Shown here: in pieces, positions 18,296-26,285 of the stretch
Numbering within the stretch: the first letter of the stretch is position 1
How the letters are laid out: each line of letters starts with the position of its first letter
Origin: Arcobacter ellisii
Lineage (GTDB): Bacteria > Campylobacterota > Campylobacteria > Campylobacterales > Arcobacteraceae
Reading direction: 5' to 3'
DNA: 64,000 bases
Assembly: GCF_003544915.1 (NCBI RefSeq)
Contig: NZ_CP032097.1
Span: 1,736,001-1,800,000 of the forward strand
The notes under the pieces: generated by a model
Database searches by the model: none
Told to the model about the DNA's origin: nothing
What the model saw: the letters and a program-made list of their open reading frames with translations, nothing else
Program-made: the position numbers and the translations under genes

Positions 18296-18363
18296 AAAAT
18301 TGTTTCCTAATTTTTATTTTTATTCTAACATACAATAAATTTACATCTACTAATTTATATTTA

Positions 18364-18575
18364 TGTATATTATTTTATATATTAAAAATTATTCTATTTG
18401 TATAATATATTTTTGATTTTATTTTGATTTTTTCAAACTAAAATTTTATAGATTTTTTAAAAAAATTATTTTTTCTATAAAAGCCTATTTTTTAGTATTT
18501 TAAAATATTTTTATTACATTTTGTATATATTATTTTAAATATTAAGAATTAATATTTTGTATAATATTTATTTTT
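18364..18575. repeat. Imperfect direct repeat pair (about 52 bp each) in an AT-rich intergenic region
   Basis: The 313-nt gap at 18296-18608 has no gene. Two imperfect copies of an AT-rich block lie at about 18364-18414 and 18522-18575. Each starts TGTATAT, contains TATTAA(A/G)AATTA and ends with TTTGTATAATAT. Each carries an extended -10-like TGTATAAT on the plus strand (18399-18406 and 18558-18565), which would point transcription toward the hypF 3' end in antisense. Confidence 0.6.
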
Positions 18576-18577
18576 AT

Positions 18578-18612
18578 ATAAAGTGCAAAAAATTTGATAT
18601 TTTTCACTTTAT
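18578..18612 (-). terminator. Inverted repeat at the hypF 3' end, possible terminator
   Basis: ATAAAGTG pairs with CACTTTAT, extended inside by A5/T5 with one extra base. It lies across the hypF stop codon. The downstream T-run on the minus strand is poor. Confidence 0.4.
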
Positions 18613-20858
18613 ATGTATTGATGATAAATTTGTCCCATACTGATGCCACCATCATTTGATGGAATATCAATATTAATATAAAATTCCCTACCCTGCTCTT
18701 CAAATTTATCAATTAAAATTTCAAGTAAAGTTTTATTTTGAAAAACTCCTCCACTTAAAACAACAGGTAAATTTTTATAAGAATTTGAAATTTCTAAAAT
18801 AAGATTTACAATAGTATTTATGAATTTTGAACAAATTAAATTTTTATCATTTTCTTTTATAAGTTCTTTAATCATAAGTCTTAAATCTATTTCATTTTCA
18901 TTTATTTCATAAGAATATGATGAAGTTATTGAACTATCATAGTTTTGCTCTATTTGTAAGCCAGTTTCACCCTCATAAGTTTGAGTATGTAAAATATCAG
19001 CAAAAGAGGAAATTGCATCAAATAAACGCCCTATAGAGCTACATAAAGGTGCATTTAACCCCTTTTGCCAAATTGTATAAAGCATTTTTATTTCTGTTTC
19101 TTTAAATGCCTTTACAGTAGGAATATCTAAAATTAAAATTTCTTCCAAAGAAAAAGTCTCAAATAAAAGACTCAGAGCAACTCTTTTTGGTTCTTTTACA
19201 GCCATTTCACCACCAAGTAACCTAAAATACTTGATATGTTTTATTCTCTTATAATCTTTTCTTGATGTAATTAATACTTCTCCACCCCAAATATTCCCAT
19301 CATCTCCATAACCTGTTCCATCAAAAGCAAATCCTAAAACCTCTTTATCAAGTCTATTTTCAGCCATAACTGAAAGAATATGAGCATAATGATGTTGTAT
19401 TTGAACCAATTTGATATTTGGATTTTTTTCTTTTAATTTCAAAGCAAATTTAGTTGATTCATAATTTGGATGTTTATCACAAATTACAACTTCTGGTTCA
19501 AAATCATAAAAATTTTTAAAAGTATTTATTGTTCTTTCAAAATATTCAACTGCTTCTATAGAGTTCAAATCTCCAATATGAGGAGATAAAATTAAATTAT
19601 TTTCAAAGGCTAAAGAGATAGTAGATTTTTGATTTGCACCTAAAGATAAAATCTTTTTATCAACATTTTTATCTAATTTTATTGCAGTTGGAGCATAACC
19701 TCTAGCATTTCTTAATTTTATATTATATTTTTTAACAACTTGTATAATAGAATCATCACATGCATTTATAATTTCTCTATTAAAATCTAAAATAAAATCA
19801 ACAACATCAATTAACTTCTCAAAAATCTCTTCTTTTGACCTAATTATTGGTTCATCTTTAAGATTCGCACTTGTTGCAACAAGTGGTTTATTTATATATC
19901 TAAATAACAAATGGTGTAAAGGTGTATAAGCTATAAAGCATCCTAATTTATTAACATTTGGTGCTATGTATTTTGATAAGGAGCTATTTTCTTTTTTGTT
20001 TACAAGAACAATTGGTTTCTCTTTAGAATTTAAAATCTTTTCTTCACTAATATTTATATTTGTATATTCTTTAATACTATTAATATTATTAAAAAGTAGC
20101 GCATATGGTTTTTTTGGTCTACTCTTAATAGTCCTTAATTTATTAACAATATTATCATTTGTTGCATCACATATTAAATGAAAACCACCCATTCCTTTAA
20201 CAGCTATTATATAACCTTCATTTATTAAACTTGCTGTTTTTTCAATTGCTTCTATGTTGTTAGATATTTCCATATTTTTTTTATTATACAAAGTTGCATT
20301 TGGTCCACAAACTTCACAAGAAACTGGCTGTGCATGATATCTTCTATTTGTAGGATTTTCATACTCTTCTTGGCATTTTTTGCATAATTTAAACTCTCTC
20401 ATAGAGGTATTTTCTCTATCATAAGGTACAGTTTTTATTATAGAATATCTAGGACCACAATTTGTACAATTTGTTAAACAATAATTATATCTATAATTAG
20501 ACATATCGTTGATTTCATTGATACAATCTTCACATATTGACATATCAGGAGAGATTATTGTAGTTTTATTATTTGAGCTTGAACTCTCTATTATTTCAAA
20601 GTTCTTATACTCTTCTTTTTTAATTATTTTTTCAATTTTTATTGAATCTATTTTTGCTAAAACGGGAGGATTTAATTTTAATTCATTTATAAAATTTTCT
20701 ATATCTTCTTCTTTTGCATAAAGAAAAATATTTACACCTTTTTCGTCATTATTAACCCAACCTTTTATATTATGTTTTATCGCTAGATTATATATAAAAG
20801 GACGAAAACCTACCCCTTGAACTATACCTGTAACTTCTATTTTTAAATTTATCATCAC
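18609..20858 (-). CDS. hypF: Carbamoyltransferase HypF, [NiFe]-hydrogenase maturation
   Basis: 749-residue HypF, which makes the cyanide ligands of the [NiFe] site from carbamoyl phosphate. Domain order is acylphosphatase (residues 5-90, GIVQGVGFRPF), two zinc fingers (C109/C112/C131/C134 and C159/C162/C181/C184, ending with the Kae1-type region), a YrdC-like domain (KGMGGFHLICDA, about 215-380) and a Kae1-like carbamoyltransferase domain (QHHYAHILSVMAEN, GFAFDGTGYGDDG, VVLSGGVFQN, NDGGISMGQ). All key motifs are intact. It is co-directional with and 30 nt from the HypF-like gene upstream. hypA-hypE are not in the window. Confidence 0.96.
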   Translation of the reverse strand: MMINLKIEVTGIVQGVGFRPFIYNLAIKHNIKGWVNNDEKGVNIFLYAKEEDIENFINELKLNPPVLAKIDSIKIEKIIKKEEYKNFEIIESSSSNNKTTIISPDMSICEDCINEINDMSNYRYNYCLTNCTNCGPRYSIIKTVPYDRENTSMREFKLCKKCQEEYENPTNRRYHAQPVSCEVCGPNATLYNKKNMEISNNIEAIEKTASLINEGYIIAVKGMGGFHLICDATNDNIVNKLRTIKSRPKKPYALLFNNINSIKEYTNINISEEKILNSKEKPIVLVNKKENSSLSKYIAPNVNKLGCFIAYTPLHHLLFRYINKPLVATSANLKDEPIIRSKEEIFEKLIDVVDFILDFNREIINACDDSIIQVVKKYNIKLRNARGYAPTAIKLDKNVDKKILSLGANQKSTISLAFENNLILSPHIGDLNSIEAVEYFERTINTFKNFYDFEPEVVICDKHPNYESTKFALKLKEKNPNIKLVQIQHHYAHILSVMAENRLDKEVLGFAFDGTGYGDDGNIWGGEVLITSRKDYKRIKHIKYFRLLGGEMAVKEPKRVALSLLFETFSLEEILILDIPTVKAFKETEIKMLYTIWQKGLNAPLCSSIGRLFDAISSFADILHTQTYEGETGLQIEQNYDSSITSSYSYEINENEIDLRLMIKELIKENDKNLICSKFINTIVNLILEISNSYKNLPVVLSGGVFQNKTLLEILIDKFEEQGREFYINIDIPSNDGGISMGQIYHQYI

Positions 20859-20888
20859 TTCACTTTTTGTACAATTTTAAAACTATAC

Positions 20889-22289
20889 CTATTTTTGAAT
20901 GACAAACTCTTTATTGTAATAGATTTTAAAACTCTTTGTTATACTTTTTTCCACTAAAAAATTGAACTTATCATTAGTAAACATATCTCCACATAAACTA
21001 ACTCCTGTTATGCCATAAACACTATTTATATTCTCTATCTCTTTTCCTATAAAATTTGCTAAGCTTTCCATAAATCCTAAAGATATTATTCTTTCATCAA
21101 CACCTTTAAGTTTTAAACTTATTGCCGTTTTAAACAGTGCTAAATAATCAAATTTTCTATGAAAAATCTTTTTTGAATCAAGAAGTTTATAGTCAAGTTT
21201 TGAACCCTTTTCAAGGGAACTTTTTGTTACATTTTCTAAAATCTCATTTTTAAAATTTAAAACTACTTTTGCTATTTGAAAATATGTATAAAAAGAGTTA
21301 TTTGAAAAAGAGATTGAACTATTTAAAGCTATTTTATAATCTTGTGGAAATTTTTCTTTATAACTTGAAATAAGCTTTTTACCACTAGGTTTATTTTCTA
21401 TTCCTTCAAATATCTCTTTTATAGAATTTGGTATATACAATGGCTCTATAATATCAACTAATCCATCTATTTTTTCAGAATAATAACTTATCCCATCGCT
21501 ATTTTTACAACTTATATAAAAGTTTAGTATAGACTCTTTAAAAAGATTATTCTCCCATAAAACAGTCATAAATTGAGCTTTATTTTTCTCTTTAAATTTT
21601 TCAAATACTAAATCTAACTTTTTTGGATAAGAATTTGATTCCAAAATCAATTTTTTATTATCAAAACATTTGATTTTTGGAATATCTATATAAATATCTT
21701 TTTTACATTTTACATCTAAAAAATAGTCAAACTCACCATTTTCTTCAATATTTAGAAAATTTATCTCATATTTTTCTAACTCTTTTGACAATAAAAATAA
21801 AGTTAAATCATTTGAAAATCTGATATTAATTTTCTCTTTTTTTATACTATTTTTTTGTTTATAACTCTCATTTATTTCAAAATCAATAGATGGCTTTTCT
21901 ACGCTTGATAAAACCTCTATTTCTGCCTTTTTTTCAATAACTAGAGTATTAATATTTTTTAGATTTGTTACTAATAGTTTTGAACTATTTTCAATATTTT
22001 TTAGTTTTGAAAAGATAAATATTCCACTTAATGTTTTTATTTTTATCTTTTTATCTTCATTTATCAATAAAGCAAGTTTTTCAAATAATATTTTATTTGA
22101 AGCTATCTCTTTTTTTTCAAAAATAAATTTTGCTTCTTCAAATCCTGTACAGTTTTTACAAGATTTAAAAGCATTGTAATACTCTTTATTTCCCTCTTCT
22201 TCTACTTCTTTTAAACAAGTCTGACAAAAGGGGATTTTTTTCTCTTCAAATAAAGAAATTGAACTTTTATTAGGAAGTTCTTTAACCAT
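20889..22289 (-). CDS. Degenerate HypF/HydE-like protein, probable hydrogenase accessory factor
   Basis: 466 residues without a named function. The N-terminus copies the second HypF zinc finger (FCQTCLKE, then SCKNCTGF: C22, C25, C44, C47). Next comes a region co-linear with the HypF YrdC-like domain (ALLINEDKKIKIKTLSG against HypF SLINEGYIIAVKGMGG; SSVEKPSI against NSKEKPIV). The C-terminus resembles the Kae1-like end (GVSLCGDMFTND). The acylphosphatase domain, first zinc finger, HHxxH-type motif and NDGGxxxGQ motif are missing, so it should not be a carbamoyltransferase. It is also similar to HydE in this window. It leads the operon with hypF, and two inverted-repeat operator candidates precede it. 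Confidence 0.6.
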   Translation of the reverse strand: MVKELPNKSSISLFEEKKIPFCQTCLKEVEEEGNKEYYNAFKSCKNCTGFEEAKFIFEKKEIASNKILFEKLALLINEDKKIKIKTLSGIFIFSKLKNIENSSKLLVTNLKNINTLVIEKKAEIEVLSSVEKPSIDFEINESYKQKNSIKKEKINIRFSNDLTLFLLSKELEKYEINFLNIEENGEFDYFLDVKCKKDIYIDIPKIKCFDNKKLILESNSYPKKLDLVFEKFKEKNKAQFMTVLWENNLFKESILNFYISCKNSDGISYYSEKIDGLVDIIEPLYIPNSIKEIFEGIENKPSGKKLISSYKEKFPQDYKIALNSSISFSNNSFYTYFQIAKVVLNFKNEILENVTKSSLEKGSKLDYKLLDSKKIFHRKFDYLALFKTAISLKLKGVDERIISLGFMESLANFIGKEIENINSVYGITGVSLCGDMFTNDKFNFLVEKSITKSFKIYYNKEFVIQK

Positions 22290-22304
22290 TGCTTCTCTCT
22301 TTTA

Positions 22305-22318
22305 TGAATAAGTATTCA
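22305..22318. promoter_or_regulatory. Candidate TetR-type operator, site A
   Basis: TGAATAAGTATTCA is a perfect inverted repeat (TGAATA / TATTCA) 16 nt before the start of the HypF-like gene. Its form TGAAT-N4-ATTCA is shared with site B 65 nt away and resembles the two elements near hydA. A link to the TetR gene at 31752-32345 is inference. Confidence 0.5.
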
Positions 22319-22369
22319 CTTTTTTATTAAAAGCATTCTATAATCTTTTAGGTTAAATTTTCTTGACTA

Positions 22370-22387
22370 AATGAATAAAGATTCATT
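22370..22387. promoter_or_regulatory. Candidate TetR-type operator, site B
   Basis: AATGAATAAAGATTCATT has 7-bp perfect arms and a 4-nt centre, with the same TGAAT-N4-ATTCA form and spacing as site A. It lies 81 nt upstream of the HypF-like gene, where a promoter would be expected. Confidence 0.5.
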
Positions 22388-22401
22388 TTATAAAAAAAGT
22401 T

Positions 22402-22428
22402 AAATAAGGTTTTATAAAAACCTTATTT
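22402..22428 (-). terminator. Rho-independent terminator of the VIT transporter gene
   Basis: AAATAAGGTTTT pairs with AAAACCTTATTT (12 bp). On the minus strand it is followed by AACTTTTTTTA. It overlaps the stop codon of the VIT gene. Confidence 0.75.
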
Positions 22429-23308
22429 ATATTTCAAGTCCAAAATAGTATTTTACTAAGTAACCTATCATAAATGAAATTATTGCAACTCCAAAGGTAA
22501 TTGCTGACATTTGAAGAACTCTTTTAGTAAAACTTAAATCTTTTGCTACACTAATATAAAAATTGTAAGAAAGAATAGCTATAAATGCACCAATAAACAT
22601 CATTATCAATGATTCAATCATTGAATCAAATATAAAAAATGGCACAACTAAAATTGCAGTTGTCAAAATATAAGAAACACCCGTATAAAGAGAATAAATT
22701 AAAGGATTTATATCTTCACTTGGATTCTCTTTTGCTTCAAGATAAGCTGAACCAGCCATTGATAAAGAAGCAGCTATTCCCATAATTAATCCTGTTAATC
22801 CAACAACTAAACTTTTATCGAAAGCTAAAGCAATTCCACTTAATGTTCCAGTTAATTCAACTAAAGCATCATTCATTCCTAAAACTATAGCTCCTGCATA
22901 TAAAAGCTTTTTATCATTTAACATATCAATAAGTTCAAACTCGTGTTCTGTTTCTTGTTTATAAATTTTTTTTGATTCAGGATAAATTTCAAAAAGCTCT
23001 TTATAAAACTCTTCAGCTCCCGCTTCTCTTTTTTCTAAAGATTTCAAAGCAAATGAAGTTCCAAAAACTTTTACTAAAACAATAAACCATAAAACTACAA
23101 ATCTTTGAGCTTTTATCTCTTTATTTGTAATTTTTACCCAAAAATCATAATGTGCTTTTTCTTCTCTTGCTATTTTTTCAAAGATTTTTTTATTGTTTTC
23201 ATCATCTTGATAAGTTGCTAAAACTTTATAAATAGTATGGTCATTTATCTCATTTTGTTGTTGTCTAAGTGCTTTTTTTAAGTTTTGTGTGTCAAATGCA
23301 GTATCCAT
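22427..23308 (-). CDS. VIT1/CCC1-family iron transporter with N-terminal ferritin-like domain
   Basis: 293 residues. The first about 140 form a rubrerythrin/ferritin-like helical domain with ExxH elements (REEKAHYDFW; ETEHEFEL). The rest is a VIT1/CCC1 membrane domain of five helices (GAIVLGMNDALVELTGTLSG, GIAASLSMAGSAYLEAKEN). The layout is that of the erythrin-VIT proteins (such as MbfA), which move ferrous iron or manganese out of the cytoplasm. It sits inside the hydrogenase cluster, between hydE and the HypF-like gene, and has its own terminator and a long inverted repeat upstream. The direction of transport is by family. Confidence 0.85.
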   Translation of the reverse strand: MDTAFDTQNLKKALRQQQNEINDHTIYKVLATYQDDENNKKIFEKIAREEKAHYDFWVKITNKEIKAQRFVVLWFIVLVKVFGTSFALKSLEKREAGAEEFYKELFEIYPESKKIYKQETEHEFELIDMLNDKKLLYAGAIVLGMNDALVELTGTLSGIALAFDKSLVVGLTGLIMGIAASLSMAGSAYLEAKENPSEDINPLIYSLYTGVSYILTTAILVVPFFIFDSMIESLIMMFIGAFIAILSYNFYISVAKDLSFTKRVLQMSAITFGVAIISFMIGYLVKYYFGLEI

Positions 23309-23324
23309 AATATTTCCTTTTCTA

Positions 23325-23360
23325 TTTCATAATTATCATATTACTACAATAATTATGAAA
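23325..23360. promoter_or_regulatory. 36-bp inverted repeat upstream of the VIT gene, candidate metalloregulator operator
   Basis: The arms TTTCATAATTAT and ATAATTATGAAA are exact 12-bp inverse complements separated by 12 nt, ending 17 nt before the VIT start codon. No T-run follows on either strand, so an operator fits better than a terminator. ATAATTAT-type sequence would suit a Fur/PerR-class protein, but this is not proven. Confidence 0.5.
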
Positions 23361-23388
23361 AAAGAATATTAAAAGATAAATTTTATTA

Positions 23389-24921
23389 TTAATAATCTAA
23401 AGGATACTCTTTTGGAAGGATAAGATTGTAAGTTTTACTTAGAGCTTTTGTAGTTTTTGAAAGTAAAATAGTATTTGCAAACATATTTCCACATAAAACA
23501 ACATCATTTGCTTTTATCTCTTTTGCTATTTCATTTACATAATTACTAATAAATTCACTCAAACTCTCATAAAATGAGTAAATCAAAGTAATATTATCTA
23601 CATCAGCCATTTTATAAGCCATAATAGATTGTACTATTTTTCTATAATCTAAATAATTTGTTCCATTAAAACTTATAAGTTTCATATCTATTTGAATACC
23701 ACTTGATAAACTTGAATATAAAGCTGTATCTTCAAACTCTTTTGAACCATTTACTCCTAAAACTATTGCACATAAATTTATAATTGATTCAAAACCATTA
23801 GCATTTGCAGGAACATCTTTTTCTAATACTTTTGGAAATTTTTTAGAAAAATTAGTAATTAATCTTGCACAATGTTCATCAATATCAGCTATTTCTTCAA
23901 AACAATTTTTAATACTATTATGAATATTTGGTATTTCAATAATCTGTTTTATTCCTTTTGTTGGTATATTTATTGAAATAGAACTATTTTTTGAATTTAA
24001 AGAAAAATATACTCCAATAGTTGGAATTAATCTTTTTGCAGTTTGAGCTAGAATTGCTTTATAAACTCCACCATTTGCGTCAAAATACTCTTTTGAACTA
24101 TTGAATTTTTGTCTTGCTATAAAATCATATTTTGGAAATAAACCTTTATCTCCTGAGATTATAATATTTTGGTCTTTTGTATATGTAACTTTTAATCCAT
24201 CTTGATAAACTTCATCATTTACATATAAAATATAGTTTATATTATTCTCTTTTAAAGCTCTTGCAAATAAAACTACTTCTTTATCATCAGGAATTTTTGC
24301 ATAAATAAAGTTTGTTGAACTAAACTCTTTATTTATATTTTTAAGGGCTTTAAATTTAAGTTTTACAAGTGGACGTTCTATTGAACATAAAAGTTGAAAA
24401 TCTTTCATATTCAAATCAAAAAGCTCATCTAATTTTGACACATCAGTAATAAGAAGTTTAACTTCAAAACCTCTTTTTTCAAAATCTTCTCTTATGCTTT
24501 TATTTGGTAAAAAGTAATCTTTTAAACCATTATGAGTTTCAAATCTTGAGATTTCTCCCTTTGAAATTTTTACAATATCATTTAAAAAGTCAATATTATT
24601 CTCTTCTATAATTTTTTTAATTTCATCATTTGTAAGTAAATGAAGATTTTGTTTTATTTCAAAATCTTCCAACTCTTCTAAACTCTCATCATAACTTTCA
24701 ACTACATAAGAGTTTCCAATAAAAATAGAAACAGGAAGTTTTTGTTCTAAAAGAGCAAAAAAACTCTCTATATTTTGAGCTGTTTCTTCTAAAATAATTA
24801 ATATAAAACCTTTGTATTGTTTGCAAACAGCATTTACATTTGCCTCTTTTATTAAAGAGTTTATAATATATTTAAAATATAAATTTGTTGTATTAAATTC
24901 TATTTTATAGATTAATTGCAT
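23389..24921 (-). CDS. hydE: HydE, hydrogenase accessory protein (HypF-like fold, not the [FeFe] radical SAM HydE)
   Basis: 510 residues, in the position of the last gene of the Campylobacterota hydABCDE cluster (H. pylori HP0635, where I recall it being needed for hydrogenase activity). The N-terminal 70 residues resemble an acylphosphatase-like domain, SIERPLVKL matches the YrdC-like part of HypF, and NDVVLCGNMFAN matches the HypF end (VVLSGGVFQN). The catalytic HypF motifs (VQGVGFRPF, zinc fingers, NDGG) are missing. ATG at 24921 is preferred over 24939 because AGGAAG lies 9 nt upstream. It overlaps the 3' end of hydD by 17 nt. Confidence 0.75.
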   Translation of the reverse strand: MQLIYKIEFNTTNLYFKYIINSLIKEANVNAVCKQYKGFILIILEETAQNIESFFALLEQKLPVSIFIGNSYVVESYDESLEELEDFEIKQNLHLLTNDEIKKIIEENNIDFLNDIVKISKGEISRFETHNGLKDYFLPNKSIREDFEKRGFEVKLLITDVSKLDELFDLNMKDFQLLCSIERPLVKLKFKALKNINKEFSSTNFIYAKIPDDKEVVLFARALKENNINYILYVNDEVYQDGLKVTYTKDQNIIISGDKGLFPKYDFIARQKFNSSKEYFDANGGVYKAILAQTAKRLIPTIGVYFSLNSKNSSISINIPTKGIKQIIEIPNIHNSIKNCFEEIADIDEHCARLITNFSKKFPKVLEKDVPANANGFESIINLCAIVLGVNGSKEFEDTALYSSLSSGIQIDMKLISFNGTNYLDYRKIVQSIMAYKMADVDNITLIYSFYESLSEFISNYVNEIAKEIKANDVVLCGNMFANTILLSKTTKALSKTYNLILPKEYPLDY

Positions 24922-25495
24922 GTGTGAAATCTTCCTCATTTGGGATTCTAGTTAAATGTTCTCCATTATAACTTCCTATCATACTTTTTACAACATCACT
25001 AATTTTTATATTATTTACTCTTGTAGCTTTTATTCCTAAAGATTCTATCTCTTTAATTCCATTTAAAATAAACTCTTCAAATTTATCTTCCATCTCTTTT
25101 GTAAGACCTATTTCAACACTTTCAATATCTTTTGGAATTATTCCAATAATTGTCACATTTGCATGAGAATCTAAAACTGAAACTATCTCTAACATCTCTA
25201 CAATTTCAACTTCGTGAGCTGTTTTTCTATAATTTCCAAGCCCTAAAAGAACATCACTTGGAAGTCTATAAATACCTCCAACAGTATCCTCAATAGAAAC
25301 TGTATCTAAAATAATAACATTGTCATACTCTTGAAAATATGCCATTAGTTTAAAACCTAATGTTCCACCATCAATAATCTCTAAAGTTTTATCATCAAAC
25401 TCATAATTTTGTTTAATATATTCACTTGCATAAATTCCTATGCCTTCATCTTTGAAAAGCATATTTCCAACACCAACAACAATATTTTTTTTCAT
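24905..25495 (-). CDS. hydD: HydD, [NiFe]-hydrogenase large-subunit maturation protease
   Basis: 196-residue M52-family endopeptidase (HyaD/HybD type) that cuts the C-terminal tail of the large subunit after nickel insertion. The start IVVGVGNMLFKDEGIGIY is typical. The three nickel-sensing ligands known from HybD map to E17, D64 and H94. GNYRKTAHEVEIVEML follows the pattern. It lies 85 nt after hydC, beyond a hairpin, and overlaps hydE. Its substrate should be HydB in this window, which keeps a C-terminal tail. Confidence 0.92.
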   Translation of the reverse strand: MKKNIVVGVGNMLFKDEGIGIYASEYIKQNYEFDDKTLEIIDGGTLGFKLMAYFQEYDNVIILDTVSIEDTVGGIYRLPSDVLLGLGNYRKTAHEVEIVEMLEIVSVLDSHANVTIIGIIPKDIESVEIGLTKEMEDKFEEFILNGIKEIESLGIKATRVNNIKISDVVKSMIGSYNGEHLTRIPNEEDFTHAINL

Positions 25496-25553
25496 AAAAT
25501 TACACCCTTTATAACTCTTTTATAAATTTAGTAATTAAACTTATAAAAAAGTT

Positions 25554-25585
25554 AATAAGACTAAGCTTTGAAGCTTAGCCTTATT
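25554..25585 (-). terminator. Hairpin between hydC and hydD (partial terminator or attenuator)
   Basis: AATAAGACTAAGCTT pairs with AAGCTTAGCCTTATT (15 positions, one mismatch, 2-nt loop). On the minus strand it is followed by AACTTTTTT. It covers the hydC stop codon and separates the structural genes hydABC from hydDE. Confidence 0.65.
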
Positions 25586-26285
25586 TCTCTTCTTTTTCTC
25601 TTACGAATTTACTTCCACCAATAACAATAGCGATATCACCCTCTTTCCAGAAAATTGTTCGCCAAATTTGGTAATAAATATGACACATAACCCAAACTAA
25701 AATTAAATACATTGATGTATGATGAGCCATTCTAACTCCCATATTTCCACCAAAAACATCTAATGTCCAGTCTGTTGCAATATGAAGCATTGCTGGCCAC
25801 CAAGCTCCAATAGAACTATGTCCTGATGCTAATCCATGAACATATAATTGAAGTCCAGTAAATAACATAAATACAAGTAATAAATGGAATATTGTAAAAA
25901 ATACAATATTATAACTATCACTATGGCTTGAATCAAATTTCTTTCTTCTATTAAAAGTAATTAGATTTAAAAATACTTCAAAAAACTCTTTTATATTTTT
26001 TCCTGTTGGAATCAATTTTTTATATGGTTTTTCAAATCTTGAAAAGAAATATAAATAACCAATTAAAATAGCAGTTACATCAAATATAATTGCAACAATA
26101 AAATGTCCCCATCTATTCCAAGCCATTACATACTTATCCACTGCTGGATCAGCTATAAATGTTTGATAATATGGATGACCTATATATAAACCGGTTATAA
26201 CAGCAACTACCATACATATAGCATTAAGCCAATGTATGATTCTCATAGTTCCTGTCATTCTTTTAACCTCTTTAATTTTAGGCAC
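25581..26285 (-). CDS. hydC: HydC, cytochrome b subunit of [NiFe] uptake hydrogenase
   Basis: 234-residue di-haem cytochrome b with four transmembrane helices. It links the periplasmic hydrogenase to the menaquinone pool. Candidate haem-ligand histidines lie in MRIIHWLNA (helix 1), FTIFHLLLVF (helix 3) and ARMAHHTSMYL / VMCHIYYQ (helix 4); MAHH is preceded by GVR. It overlaps the end of hydB by 8 nt. It belongs to the HydC/HyaC/HupC family by length and helix pattern. Confidence 0.93.
   Translation of the reverse strand: MPKIKEVKRMTGTMRIIHWLNAICMVVAVITGLYIGHPYYQTFIADPAVDKYVMAWNRWGHFIVAIIFDVTAILIGYLYFFSRFEKPYKKLIPTGKNIKEFFEVFLNLITFNRRKKFDSSHSDSYNIVFFTIFHLLLVFMLFTGLQLYVHGLASGHSSIGAWWPAMLHIATDWTLDVFGGNMGVRMAHHTSMYLILVWVMCHIYYQIWRTIFWKEGDIAIVIGGSKFVREKEEK

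Noticed and set aside
23389-24921. HydE as the radical SAM maturase of [FeFe]-hydrogenase
   Set aside because: No CxxxCxxC motif is present. The gene only shares the name, and its sequence resembles HypF domains.
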